Shown here: positions 1-8,445 of the stretch, piece by piece
Layout: every line of letters starts with the position of its first letter
Position numbering within the stretch: position 1 is the first letter of the stretch
Program-made: the position numbers and the translations under genes
The notes under the pieces: generated by a model
Databases searched by the model: none
What the model saw: the letters and a program-made list of their open reading frames with translations, nothing else
What the model was told of the DNA's origin: nothing
Source: Candidatus Tepidiaquacellales bacterium UBA2330
Lineage (GTDB): Bacteria > Bacteroidota > Ignavibacteria > Tepidaquicellales > Tepidaquicellaceae
Assembly: GCA_002344965.1 (NCBI GenBank)
Contig: DDUU01000056.1
Coordinates: 41,868 to 105,867, forward strand
Direction: 5' to 3'
DNA length: 64,000 nt

Positions 1-116
1 GGCAGAAAAAAAAATCGGATTTGAAACACCAAAATTCGAAAAATGATAAGTAAAATTATAGTTGTATTGAATAAAATTCAATAATTTAGTTTTCATTATT
101 TTAATAAAAATGCTGT

Positions 117-151
117 TTTCCCCCTGGAAAATAAATTTTCCAAGGGGGAAA
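117..151. other. Strong hairpin upstream of the propeller sensor kinase gene
   Basis: Positions 117-131 pair with 136-151 with one bulged A (about 142). The stem has five consecutive C-G pairs (120-124 with 144-148) and a four-base loop. Neither side is followed by a clear run of T on the strand that would be transcribed, so it is not a textbook intrinsic terminator. It could end a gene left of the window, or lie in the leader of the kinase mRNA about 90 bases before the start. Role unknown. Confidence 0.45.
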
Positions 152-195
152 TTTAAAAAAAAAGATTTTAAATACTCTCAGTAGAAAATTTAATA

Positions 196-243
196 ATGCT
201 TGTGTATATTAAATTTAAATTAAATTTTATAAGAGAATTTTGA
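196..243 (+). CDS. Possible 15-codon upstream ORF coupled to the kinase start
   Basis: An ATG at 196 opens 15 codons ending at TGA 241-243, which overlaps the TTG start of the kinase (240-242) in a TTGA arrangement typical of translational coupling. The peptide (MLVYIKFK...) is not a signal peptide. The frame is open from 172. There is no clear ribosome binding site. It may be chance in AT-rich DNA; it matters mainly because it excludes a simple frameshift as the source of a missing signal sequence. Confidence 0.2.
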   Translation: MLVYIKFKLNFIREF

Positions 244-3200
244 GATTTGAGAAAATTTCTTTAAACGAAGGATTATCCAACAGTATTGTAAGTTCAATTA
301 ATCAGGATTCAGTCGGATTATTATGGATAACCACTCAAGATGGATTAAACAGTTTTGACGGCTATAGATTTAAAGTATATAAGAATAATGACCATAATAA
401 ATTCTCTATACCTGAAAATTCAGTTCAGCTGACTTATGAGGACAGTAAAAAAAATCTCTGGATAGGCGGAGATAAATTTAGTTTATCAGTTTTTAATTTG
501 GAAAGAAATGAAATGATGAGGATACAGTTAAGTAATGATAATAACAACTTTCATATTTCAGGTATATTTGAAGACACTCAGGAAAATATCTGGGTAAGTA
601 CATTTGGAAATGGATTCTATAAAATTAAAAATTTTAAAGTGATATCTCATTATACAAGCAAGCAGAACAGTTCTGATTTTATAAACTGCAATGATATTTA
701 CTGCATGAAATATGACAGAGATTCTGAAAGGATATATATTGGTACTTGGACAGGTGGATTAAATATTATGGATTTGAAAAATTATAAATTTACTCATCAC
801 AAATTTAATATAAACAATCCGAATTCAATAAGCGATAACAGAATAAAACACATTTTTAAGGACAGCAGAAATAATCTCTGGATATCAACCCATCAGAAAG
901 GATTAAATAAATTTTATGAAGAAAGCACAGAGTTTTGCAGATATTTACATGACAGTGAAAATGAAAATTCAATTTCTGAAAATGTATTAACAGATATATG
1001 CGAGGATAAAAACGGAATTCTATGGATCGCTTCAAGAAATCAGGGACTGAACAGATTTGATACGCAAAGTAATACATTCACGCATTATAAATTTGATAAA
1101 TTAAATGCTTCTACATTATCCTGTAATTCCATATGCAGTTTATTTATAGACAGATCAAACGTTTTATGGATCGGAACATGGGGAGAAGGGTTGTGCAAAA
1201 CTGATCTAAATCAAAAAAAATTTTCAATTTTATCAGAAAAACTTATAAATTCAAATAATGTGAAGTTTGATAAAATAACTTCCATATGTGTTGACAGTAA
1301 AAAATCAATCTGGCTCGGGACTTATGGAATTGGAATTTATAAATCCGAACCGGAAATTTACAGTGATTTTAGAAAATTCGATCATATAGAAAAAAAGTCT
1401 GTATATAATGTTTATCAGGACAATAATAACACATTATGGTTTTCATCAGAACTGCTGGGCTTATGCAGTTATAATTTAGAATTTGATTTATTTGAAATTC
1501 ATAATTGTGAAAAATATAATCTGAAAGAAATCCGAATTTTCCCTTTAATACAGGATATTCTATATGATAATATACTGTGGGTTGGTACAGAAAAGCACGG
1601 ATTGCTATTATTTGATATTTACAAAAAGAAGTTTATTTACAATAAAAAGGAATTTTTAAACGACAAAACAATATACTCAATCTACAGAGATAATCAAGGT
1701 TTATTATGGATAGGTACAAACGGTACAGGAGTGTTTATATTTGATTCAAAGAATGAACTCATAAAAAATTCCCGGTTGTCAAAAGCCGCTGAAAAACTAA
1801 ACAATGATAAGGTATGGTGTATTACAGAGGACAGTTTAAATAATATCTGGTTTGGAACAGATTCAGGCTTATGTAAAATTTGTAGAGTAACCGGGAAACT
1901 AAAGAGGTATAAACAGATAGATGGTATCTCCAATGATACTGTTTTCGGAATATTGAAAGATGAAAGTAATAATTTATGGTTAAGTACAAATAACGGAATT
2001 TCTAAATTTGATATAATGCAGGAAAAATTCTATAACTATTATCATCATGACGGACTTTCCGGAAATGAATTTAATGCTTTCTCGTTTTATAAAGACGAAA
2101 ACGGAGTTATGTATTTCGGAGGGATGAACGGAGTTACATTTTTTAATCCGAAAGAAATAAAAGATAATGAATTCATTCCCAAGATAGTTATTACGGATTT
2201 TGAAATATTTAATAAACCAGTAAACGGGACTCTTGAAGACCCATATCTGAGAAAAAACATATCCTTTGCAGACGAAATAAACTTAACTTACAGAGAAAGC
2301 GTCTTTTCTTTTAAATTCGCTTCCCTTATTTATAATAACCCTCAAAAAAATCAATACGCCTACAAAATGGATGGATTTGACAAAGACTGGACATACTGCG
2401 GGACAAGAAGAAGAGTGACCTACACAAACCTTGATCCCGGAAATTATACTTTCAGAGTAAAAGGATCCAATAATGACGGGAAATGGAATGAAGAAGGAAC
2501 ATCTGTTAAAATTAATATCACACCGCCGTATTGGAAAACATGGTGGTTTAAAAGTCTTGGAATTCTCGGTGCAATTGCCGCAACCGGTCTTACATATAAG
2601 CAAAGACTTAATAAAATAGAAAAAGAAAAAATTAAACAAGAGGAATTTTCAAGAAAACTGATCGAGTCACAGGAATCCGAGAGAAAAAGGATAGCTCATG
2701 AACTTCATGATACTATAGCTCATGAAATTTTAATTTCAAAGAATAAAGCAGCGCTGGCTCTAAAACATAAAGACAATATTAATAAAATGGAAGAAGCACT
2801 GAAAGATATTTCAGAACTTGCTTCTGTAACGATAAATGATGTAAGAAGTATTTCGTATAATCTTCACCCTCATCAGCTTGAAAGGCTTGGAATTAAAAAA
2901 ACTCTGTTATCAATAATTTATGATGCGGATAAATCTACCAACATTACATTTCACTCGGACATTGATGAAATTGATAATCTTCTTTCAAAAGAAAGTGAGA
3001 TAAATTTATTCAGAGTTATTCAAGAGATAATTAGTAATATAATAAAACATTCAAATGCAACAATTGCGAAATTTAATATTAAGATCTTAAGCAATAATAT
3101 TTTCGTTATTATATCAGACAATGGAAAAGGATTTGATGTATCAAGCAAGTATATTCCTGATTCAAAAGAAGGGATAGGTTTAAACGGAATTTCTGAAAGA

Positions 3201-3287
3201 ATTAAATTTATGGGACAATATAAAATAGAATCGGAAATAGGTAAAGGCACCGTTTATAAAATAAAAATTCCAATTAAAACAAATTAA
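240..3287 (+). CDS. Two-component regulator propeller sensor histidine kinase (HisKA_3 type)
   Basis: Membrane sensor kinase of 1015 residues. About 14 blades of the Reg_prop type (repeats such as LWIGTWGEGL, IWFGTDSGL) fill residues 10-650, enough for two seven-bladed propellers. A Y_Y_Y domain (about 680-760), one membrane segment (about 763-785) and a short coiled linker follow. The HisKA_3 dimerisation domain has ELHD with phospho-acceptor H823. The HATPase has DNGKGF at D960 and a GIGLNGI box. The start is TTG 240, because an in-frame stop at 216 leaves almost no room upstream. No signal peptide is visible, although propeller sensors of this class normally place the propeller in the periplasm. 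The gene is one base from the response regulator that follows, its probable partner. The ligand cannot be read from the sequence. Confidence 0.9.
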   Translation: MRFEKISLNEGLSNSIVSSINQDSVGLLWITTQDGLNSFDGYRFKVYKNNDHNKFSIPENSVQLTYEDSKKNLWIGGDKFSLSVFNLERNEMMRIQLSNDNNNFHISGIFEDTQENIWVSTFGNGFYKIKNFKVISHYTSKQNSSDFINCNDIYCMKYDRDSERIYIGTWTGGLNIMDLKNYKFTHHKFNINNPNSISDNRIKHIFKDSRNNLWISTHQKGLNKFYEESTEFCRYLHDSENENSISENVLTDICEDKNGILWIASRNQGLNRFDTQSNTFTHYKFDKLNASTLSCNSICSLFIDRSNVLWIGTWGEGLCKTDLNQKKFSILSEKLINSNNVKFDKITSICVDSKKSIWLGTYGIGIYKSEPEIYSDFRKFDHIEKKSVYNVYQDNNNTLWFSSELLGLCSYNLEFDLFEIHNCEKYNLKEIRIFPLIQDILYDNILWVGTEKHGLLLFDIYKKKFIYNKKEFLNDKTIYSIYRDNQGLLWIGTNGTGVFIFDSKNELIKNSRLSKAAEKLNNDKVWCITEDSLNNIWFGTDSGLCKICRVTGKLKRYKQIDGISNDTVFGILKDESNNLWLSTNNGISKFDIMQEKFYNYYHHDGLSGNEFNAFSFYKDENGVMYFGGMNGVTFFNPKEIKDNEFIPKIVITDFEIFNKPVNGTLEDPYLRKNISFADEINLTYRESVFSFKFASLIYNNPQKNQYAYKMDGFDKDWTYCGTRRRVTYTNLDPGNYTFRVKGSNNDGKWNEEGTSVKINITPPYWKTWWFKSLGILGAIAATGLTYKQRLNKIEKEKIKQEEFSRKLIESQESERKRIAHELHDTIAHEILISKNKAALALKHKDNINKMEEALKDISELASVTINDVRSISYNLHPHQLERLGIKKTLLSIIYDADKSTNITFHSDIDEIDNLLSKESEINLFRVIQEIISNIIKHSNATIAKFNIKILSNNIFVIISDNGKGFDVSSKYIPDSKEGIGLNGISERIKFMGQYKIESEIGKGTVYKIKIPIKTN

Positions 3288-3288
3288 T

Positions 3289-3948
3289 ATGAGCGAGATT
3301 AAAAAAATAAAAATCATAATAGCTGATGATCATCCGATTTTCAGAAGCGGACTTAAGCAAATTATACAAGAAGATGAAAATATAGAAATTATCGGAGTAG
3401 CTGATAATGGTGAGAAAGCAATTCAGAAAATTGAGGAGCTTAAACCCGATATTGCTCTGCTTGATATAGAAATGCCTAAAATGACAGGACTACAGGTGCT
3501 GAAGAAACTTCGTGAATTAAAGATCGATTGTAAAGTAATTTTTTTAACTGTTTTTTCATCGGAAGATATATTTGATGAATCAATGGAGCTTGGTGTGAAC
3601 GGATATGTATTGAAAGACTGCGCAGTTGATGATATAATAGAATGTATAAATAAAGTTTATCAAAACAATTATTATATAAGTCCTTCAATTTCAAATTTTC
3701 TCATTAGCAGAAGGGATAAAATTAAAAAATTTGAGAAAAAAAATCCTTCACTGAACGATCTTACAAAAACTGAACTGGCAATTCTAAAACATATTTCCGA
3801 AGGAAAAACTTCTAAGGAAATCGCTCATGAATTGTTTATTAGTTATAAAACAGTTGAAAATCACAGATCAAACATTAATGCTAAATTAAACCTGAAAGGT
3901 CCTAACAGTCTTATGAAATTTGCTTTTGAAAATAAGTCACTTCTTTAA
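3289..3948 (+). CDS. NarL/LuxR-family response regulator
   Basis: Transcription regulator of 219 residues. The N-terminal receiver domain carries the acidic pair D13/D14 and the phospho-acceptor D59 in LLDIEMP. The C-terminal LuxR-type helix-turn-helix (about 155-205) contains SEGKTSKEIA and KTVENHRSNI. The start ATG lies one base after the kinase stop, so the two are co-transcribed and H823 of the kinase should phosphorylate D59. Length and architecture are normal for the NarL family. Target genes are not evident. The next 600 bases are non-coding, so it could control distant genes or its own operon. Confidence 0.93.
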   Translation: MSEIKKIKIIIADDHPIFRSGLKQIIQEDENIEIIGVADNGEKAIQKIEELKPDIALLDIEMPKMTGLQVLKKLRELKIDCKVIFLTVFSSEDIFDESMELGVNGYVLKDCAVDDIIECINKVYQNNYYISPSISNFLISRRDKIKKFEKKNPSLNDLTKTELAILKHISEGKTSKEIAHELFISYKTVENHRSNINAKLNLKGPNSLMKFAFENKSLL

Positions 3949-4095
3949 AAATATTTATAATCCTTTTCTTTGTTGATTAAATTCTAATAATTTCATTACT
4001 TCTAATATTCAGTCTTACATAAAGAATACTCTTCATATATGATTCCTGTTAATTTTCCTAAATCTTTTATACTGCACTTAGCTAAATAAAAGTAT

Positions 4096-4120
4096 CTTCA
4101 ATTGTGAAGTTTTCATTTTT
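4096..4120 (+). terminator. Weak candidate intrinsic terminator
   Basis: A five-pair stem (CTTCA 4096-4100 with TGAAG 4105-4109, loop ATTG) is followed by TTTTCATTTTTT. It is about 150 bases after the response regulator stop. The stem is short with two G-C pairs, so it is only a candidate end for the two-component operon. Confidence 0.3.
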
Positions 4121-4202
4121 TAAAGTCGAATTATTAACAGTTGTTTAAGTAAAAAAAAAAACTAAGTCTCATATTAAAAAAAATAAACAGGAGGAAAGGA
4201 GT

Positions 4203-4277
4203 TTGAAAACTTACAAAATGATAGCATTAAATATGACTTACAATTTGATTGGTATACTCAAACATTTGACAGCTTAA
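4203..4277 (+). CDS. Possible 24-codon small ORF behind an unusually strong Shine-Dalgarno
   Basis: AGGAGG at 4189-4194 stands eight bases before a TTG at 4203, ideal spacing, in a genome region where most genes lack such a site. The ORF encodes 24 residues (start MKTYKMIALN) with a mildly hydrophobic middle. An in-frame ATG at 4218 is the alternative start. No family is recognised. It could be a real small protein, a leader peptide or the remnant of a lost gene. Confidence 0.25.
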   Translation: MKTYKMIALNMTYNLIGILKHLTA

Positions 4278-4552
4278 GAAAAATCCTGTGAAGAAACTTC
4301 AAATCGAAATGATTAGCACAAATAATATCAGACTAACCAATTAGCTTGTAAACCTGATTCAGGTTAAGGTATTGGGATTCAAATGATTTAAACAACTACT
4401 TTGCTTTTCAGGATAAATCATGCTTAATACCATTATGGTTTTTGAAGAATCTAATTATGTAACAAAAAATAACTGTTGATTTTTAAAGATGATCCGGCAA
4501 TAATAAAAATATGAAACAGGGAATTGAATATTCTAATTGGCCATCAGTCCCG

Positions 4553-5488
4553 CTAACGCGCCCTGCCTTTTGCGTCTTCATAAACAGATTGATGAGCCCG
4601 GTCAAGCGCCATCAGCTTGTCATATATTCTTACATCACCGTAGTCCAGAAAGGTATCGGCAATTTCCGTTGCTTTGGCATCAAAGAAAATATCAATGTTG
4701 AATGCCTTTACTTCTTTTTTCTTTACTTCGCTTATCACTTCAAGCGCACTTAAAATGTTTGCAAATGCATTCTTTTTATTAATCGACAGCGAATCGAGAC
4801 CTGTCCACATATATTCGAAATAACCTTTACGGAAATTATCAAAACGGACATTCAGAAGTTCCTGAACCAGCTGAACTCTGGATGGTTTTGAACCTCCGCC
4901 TGTTTCATTCCAGCCCGTAAGACTGACAGAAACCCTGTTGCAGATATCCAGAGCTTTCTGAAAATATTTATTCCCGCCTTTGGGATAATATGAATCTTCA
5001 TCATAACCAACTACCATATATGCATAGTAATCTAAAAGACTAAGGAGCGGATCAAATCTCAAATCATTTTTTATGAACGGCATATTTTCATTATAAACGA
5101 ACTGAATTCTTTCATCCAGAAATCTGAATGCTGTTGAAAATTTCTGTTCATTTCTTTGGTTTGGGTTGTAAACTTCCCTCTGGCTGGCTATAAATAATTT
5201 TGCATCGTAAGTCTGAGTAAGAGTATTGACTCCTGTGAAATTAAACTGCATCTGAACCTTTATTGGCGCGATCTTCTCATCATGATATTTATTCTTATTT
5301 AAATAATCCTCTACTTTTTGCTTGAAATTTGCGAGTTTCTCCTGTACGTCAGGCGGAAGTAATTCATAACTCATAATGACCTCAACTACTATATCCCTTT
5401 CCTGTGAGAATGCTTTTCCGTTTGTGAACAGTGAAAATAATATGATAATTAAAAACCATTTAATTTGTCTTTGCATTTTCTTTCTCAT
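4553..5488 (-). CDS. DUF4835 family exported protein
   Basis: Protein of 311 residues with a cleavable signal peptide (basic MRKKMQRQIK, hydrophobic WFLIIILFSLF, cleavage near AFSQ). The body has the DUF4835 pattern: an early VxVIxSYELLPPDVQEKLANF segment, a central LLDYYAYMVVGYDEDSYYPKGG and a late IFFDAKATEIADTF. Members occur across Bacteroidota and relatives. I recall some pipelines linking the family to type IX secretion, but I cannot verify that. A second Met at 5476 is an alternative start. It is divergent from a PorV/PorQ-like barrel 80 bases away, which supports an envelope role. Molecular function unknown. Confidence 0.8.
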   Translation of the reverse strand: MRKKMQRQIKWFLIIILFSLFTNGKAFSQERDIVVEVIMSYELLPPDVQEKLANFKQKVEDYLNKNKYHDEKIAPIKVQMQFNFTGVNTLTQTYDAKLFIASQREVYNPNQRNEQKFSTAFRFLDERIQFVYNENMPFIKNDLRFDPLLSLLDYYAYMVVGYDEDSYYPKGGNKYFQKALDICNRVSVSLTGWNETGGGSKPSRVQLVQELLNVRFDNFRKGYFEYMWTGLDSLSINKKNAFANILSALEVISEVKKKEVKAFNIDIFFDAKATEIADTFLDYGDVRIYDKLMALDRAHQSVYEDAKGRAR

Positions 5489-5569
5489 TAGATTAAATTA
5501 TTTCAGATAAATTTGATGTTCCTCATCAAATAATCAATTCATTTTTAAAAAACTTATTAAAGGATGACG

Positions 5570-6436
5570 ATGAAAAGGTTAGCAATGATGGTTATAGTTT
5601 TGTTTTCAATAAAAAGTTCCGTAGCGCAGTTTGAGAATACGGAAACAGGTGCAAGGGCAACTGGATTAAACGGAGCGTTTACTTCTCTTTCAAATAATTC
5701 TCTTGCCGTCTTTTACAATCCTTCGGGATTAGGTCAGTTAAAATTCAGGGAAATATCATTTTATTACGGTCCGGAAATATTCGGAGTCAGCGGTTTATCA
5801 CAGGCTGCGTTAAGCTATGCAGAGCCAACGGGTTTCGGAGTTTTCGGAGCCGGTGTGAAAACATTTGGGTTTGAATTATACAGAGAGTTAACTTTCATTT
5901 TGTCGTACGGAAATGTTGTTAACGAAAAAGTCTTTCTCGGAGTCAGCGCTAATTATTATCAACTGAGCATTAAAAATTATAATTCAGCTTCGGCATTCGG
6001 AATAGATGCAGGTGCGATGGCTTACTTCACAGATTTTATGAAATGGGGATTTACAGCAAAGAATCTGTCCGGTTCAACTATCGGAATCTCAAAAGAAAAA
6101 ATACCGCAGGTTTACAGAACCGGATTTACTTTTCAGCCGTTATCTGAACTCTTAATGATTTTAGAAGCTGAGAAAGATGTAAAATATCCGCTGACATTCA
6201 GAACCGGATTTGAATACTCTGTTTACGATATTGCTGATCTCAGGACGGGAATCAGTACAGAGCCGGTTTCCTTTTCTGCGGGTATTGGTCTAAATTACAG
6301 AATGTTTCAGATTGATTATACGGTAAACAATCATCAGGAGCTTGGTATTAGTCATCATGGTTCTGTTTCAATAAATTTCGGCGGAAGCGATTCGAAGAAA
6401 TTTTACAGAGATCAGTTAAAAAATGCATTCAGATAA
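5570..6436 (+). CDS. PorV/PorQ-like outer-membrane barrel protein
   Basis: Exported beta-barrel of about 288 residues. A signal peptide (AMMVIVLFSIKSSVAQ) is followed by the family opening 'GARATGLNGAFTSLSNNSLAVFYNPSG', here shortened, and alternating strands rich in G, Y and F to the end. PorV and PorQ are outer-membrane parts of type IX secretion; PorV shuttles cargo to the sortase PorU. This protein could be either or a related paralog. Two ATGs exist (5564 and 5570). I prefer 5570 because AAAGG stands about six bases before it. The mature C-terminus (KKFYRDQLKNAFR) is not a typical barrel-final strand and may be a periplasmic tail. Confidence 0.75.
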   Translation: MKRLAMMVIVLFSIKSSVAQFENTETGARATGLNGAFTSLSNNSLAVFYNPSGLGQLKFREISFYYGPEIFGVSGLSQAALSYAEPTGFGVFGAGVKTFGFELYRELTFILSYGNVVNEKVFLGVSANYYQLSIKNYNSASAFGIDAGAMAYFTDFMKWGFTAKNLSGSTIGISKEKIPQVYRTGFTFQPLSELLMILEAEKDVKYPLTFRTGFEYSVYDIADLRTGISTEPVSFSAGIGLNYRMFQIDYTVNNHQELGISHHGSVSINFGGSDSKKFYRDQLKNAFR

Positions 6437-6498
6437 AATTCCGTTTTTTAAAAATAATATTGAACTGTATATTTGATATTTAAAAATAATTATTATAT

Positions 6499-7458
6499 TT
6501 GAAGTACAGAAAATTAGGAAATTGCGGCAGCAGCGTTAGTGTAATTGGATTTGGCAGCTGGCTTACAGTCGGCGGTTCGGTTGATGCTAAAACAGGCAGC
6601 TCTCTTATAAAATACGCATTTGATAAAGGTATAAATTTTTTTGACACGGCTGATGTATATTCATCCGGTGAATCGGAAAAATTTCTTGGGAAAACTCTTT
6701 CGGCTTTCAGAAGAAGAGATCTTTTTATAGCTTCAAAATGCTACTGGCCAATGTCGGATAATGTTAATGACAAAGGATTATCAAGAAAGCATATTTTCGA
6801 ATCGGTTCATGAATCTTTGCGGAATCTGAAAACCGATTATTTAGATCTGTATCAGTGCCACAGATATGACAGTGAAACGCCGGTTGAGGAAACCTGCAGA
6901 GCTTTTTATTCACTGATAGAGCAGGGAAAAATATTATACTGGGGAGTAAGCGAATGGACAAAAAACAATATATCTGAAGCAGTTAATTTCTGCCGGAAAT
7001 CAAATCTGCATGAACCTGTAAGCAATCAGCCGCAGTACAGTCTGTTGTACAGGGACATTGAAAATAACGGAGTAATGGATTATTGCAAAAAAAACGGGAT
7101 AGGGCTTGTAGTCTGGTCTCCGCTGGCACAGGGAGTTTTAACGGGAAAATACAATAAAAAAAAAGAAGCGGGAAAAGATACAAGACTTGGGAATGATAAA
7201 TATAATGTATTTGTAAAAAAGCTTGCTGCAGAGGAAAACCTGAAAAAAGTGGAAATGCTGATGCAGATTTCCGCGGATATGAATACAACGGCATCCTGTC
7301 TTTCTCTTGCATGGTGTCTCAGAAAAGGAATTGTTTCGAGCGCTATTACTTCCGCGACAAAATTAAATCAGCTTAAGGAAAATATAAAAGCTTCTGAAAT
7401 AATTATACCTGCTGATGTTATTGAGAAACTTGACGAAATTTTTAAAATAGAAAAATGA
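6499..7458 (+). CDS. Aldo/keto reductase
   Basis: NAD(P)H-dependent carbonyl reductase of 319 residues with a TIM barrel. The catalytic tetrad is visible: D49 and Y54 (FFDTADVY), K80 (IASK) and H121 (YQCH). The sequence is nearest the Kv-beta/YghZ-type group (SNQPQYSLLYR, VWSPLAQGVLTGKY). The start is TTG 6499: the following KYRKLGNCGSSVSVIGFG aligns with the usual N-terminus of the family and no ATG lies upstream. The stop overlaps the PfkB kinase start (ATGA), so the two are translationally coupled. The substrate is unknown; the neighbour suggests a sugar or sugar-derived aldehyde. Confidence 0.9.
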   Translation: MKYRKLGNCGSSVSVIGFGSWLTVGGSVDAKTGSSLIKYAFDKGINFFDTADVYSSGESEKFLGKTLSAFRRRDLFIASKCYWPMSDNVNDKGLSRKHIFESVHESLRNLKTDYLDLYQCHRYDSETPVEETCRAFYSLIEQGKILYWGVSEWTKNNISEAVNFCRKSNLHEPVSNQPQYSLLYRDIENNGVMDYCKKNGIGLVVWSPLAQGVLTGKYNKKKEAGKDTRLGNDKYNVFVKKLAAEENLKKVEMLMQISADMNTTASCLSLAWCLRKGIVSSAITSATKLNQLKENIKASEIIIPADVIEKLDEIFKIEK

Positions 7459-8390
7459 ATTATCTTGTAATCGGCGAACCGTGTGTAGATGTAATACATA
7501 AAGCTGACGGAAAATCTATCCGCAGTTACGGCGGAATTTTGTATTCCGTAATCAGCATGGCTGTACTGGCTGATAAAGCTGATAATGTAATACCTGTAAT
7601 GAATCTGGGTGAGGATGAATTTGATAATGTTACTGAGCTTTTAAAACAATATCCAAATATAAAAACATACGGAATAAACAAATTAAAACATCCTACGAGA
7701 CAGGTAAATTTATACTACAATTTATATAATTCAGATAAAAGCGCCAGATTTGAAAAGTCAACAGAGCCGACTTATACTATTAATTATAATGATGTGGAAA
7801 GTCTGCTGAATATGGCTGATGCCGTGCTGATCAATATGATATCAGGTGTTGATATCACGATTGATACTTTAAAAAATATTAGAAAAAATTTTAAAGGACT
7901 GATGCATATTGACATTCATAATATTGTAATGGATACAAAAGAGGACGGAAGCAGAACGCATGTCCCTGTGGACAACTGGTATGAATGGTGCACCAATACG
8001 GATACAGTTCAGATGAATCAGTTTGAAATAGCATCACTCAGCAGGGAAAAATTAACAGAGTATAAAATTGCAGAGGAAATTCTTTTTAATAATGTTTACG
8101 ATGTAAAAGGACTCATAGTAACAAGGGGAGTGGACGGAGTTACCGGATTCGCAAGAAAGGAAAAAGTTTACGGAACAGAAACATTCAGGGATCTTGATCA
8201 TATAGAAATAGCTGCAATTGAAAATTCTCATTTTAAAGATTCCACCGGATGCGGCGATGTATTTGCATCTGCATTTTTACTCGACTATTCGAAAAACGGT
8301 AATTTCAGTAAAAGCATTCATTATGCAAACAGAATGGCTTCGTATAATTCATCGCTTGAGGGTATCGGCGAATTAATAAAACTCAGGTAA
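7455..8390 (+). CDS. PfkB-family carbohydrate kinase
   Basis: Ribokinase-fold kinase of 311 residues. The N-terminal VIGEPCVDVIHKADG and the signature DSTGCGDVFASAF, with catalytic base D268 and the GxGD anion hole, are present. Substrate-binding residues do not identify the sugar or nucleoside. It overlaps the preceding aldo/keto reductase by four bases. The N-terminal part contains an unusually polar stretch (NSDKSARFEKSTEPTY) in the lid region. It could act on a sugar whose aldehyde is handled by the reductase, but that is inference. Confidence 0.87.
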   Translation: MNYLVIGEPCVDVIHKADGKSIRSYGGILYSVISMAVLADKADNVIPVMNLGEDEFDNVTELLKQYPNIKTYGINKLKHPTRQVNLYYNLYNSDKSARFEKSTEPTYTINYNDVESLLNMADAVLINMISGVDITIDTLKNIRKNFKGLMHIDIHNIVMDTKEDGSRTHVPVDNWYEWCTNTDTVQMNQFEIASLSREKLTEYKIAEEILFNNVYDVKGLIVTRGVDGVTGFARKEKVYGTETFRDLDHIEIAAIENSHFKDSTGCGDVFASAFLLDYSKNGNFSKSIHYANRMASYNSSLEGIGELIKLR

Positions 8391-8445
8391 ATATTATAAT
8401 TAAAATGAAACCATCCGTAATGCAGAAAATATTTTTTCCGGTATT

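Larger units (their letters stand above)
3949..4552. other. Gene-poor spacer of about 600 bases
   Basis: This stretch between the response regulator and the DUF4835 gene (converging from the right) has stops in all frames at short intervals. It holds a weak hairpin with a T tract near 4096, a strong Shine-Dalgarno-like sequence at 4189-4194 with a short TTG ORF, and no recognisable RNA gene. It may be the remains of a decayed gene, but I could not match any frame to a family. Confidence 0.5.

Noticed and set aside
240..3287. Frameshift joining the mini-ORF to the kinase to restore a signal peptide
   Set aside because: The 15 residues before the overlap are not a signal peptide, and that frame closes upstream at 169.
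4511..4753. Plus-strand ORF of 80 codons at 4511
   Set aside because: It lies antisense over the 3' end of the DUF4835 gene with no support of its own.
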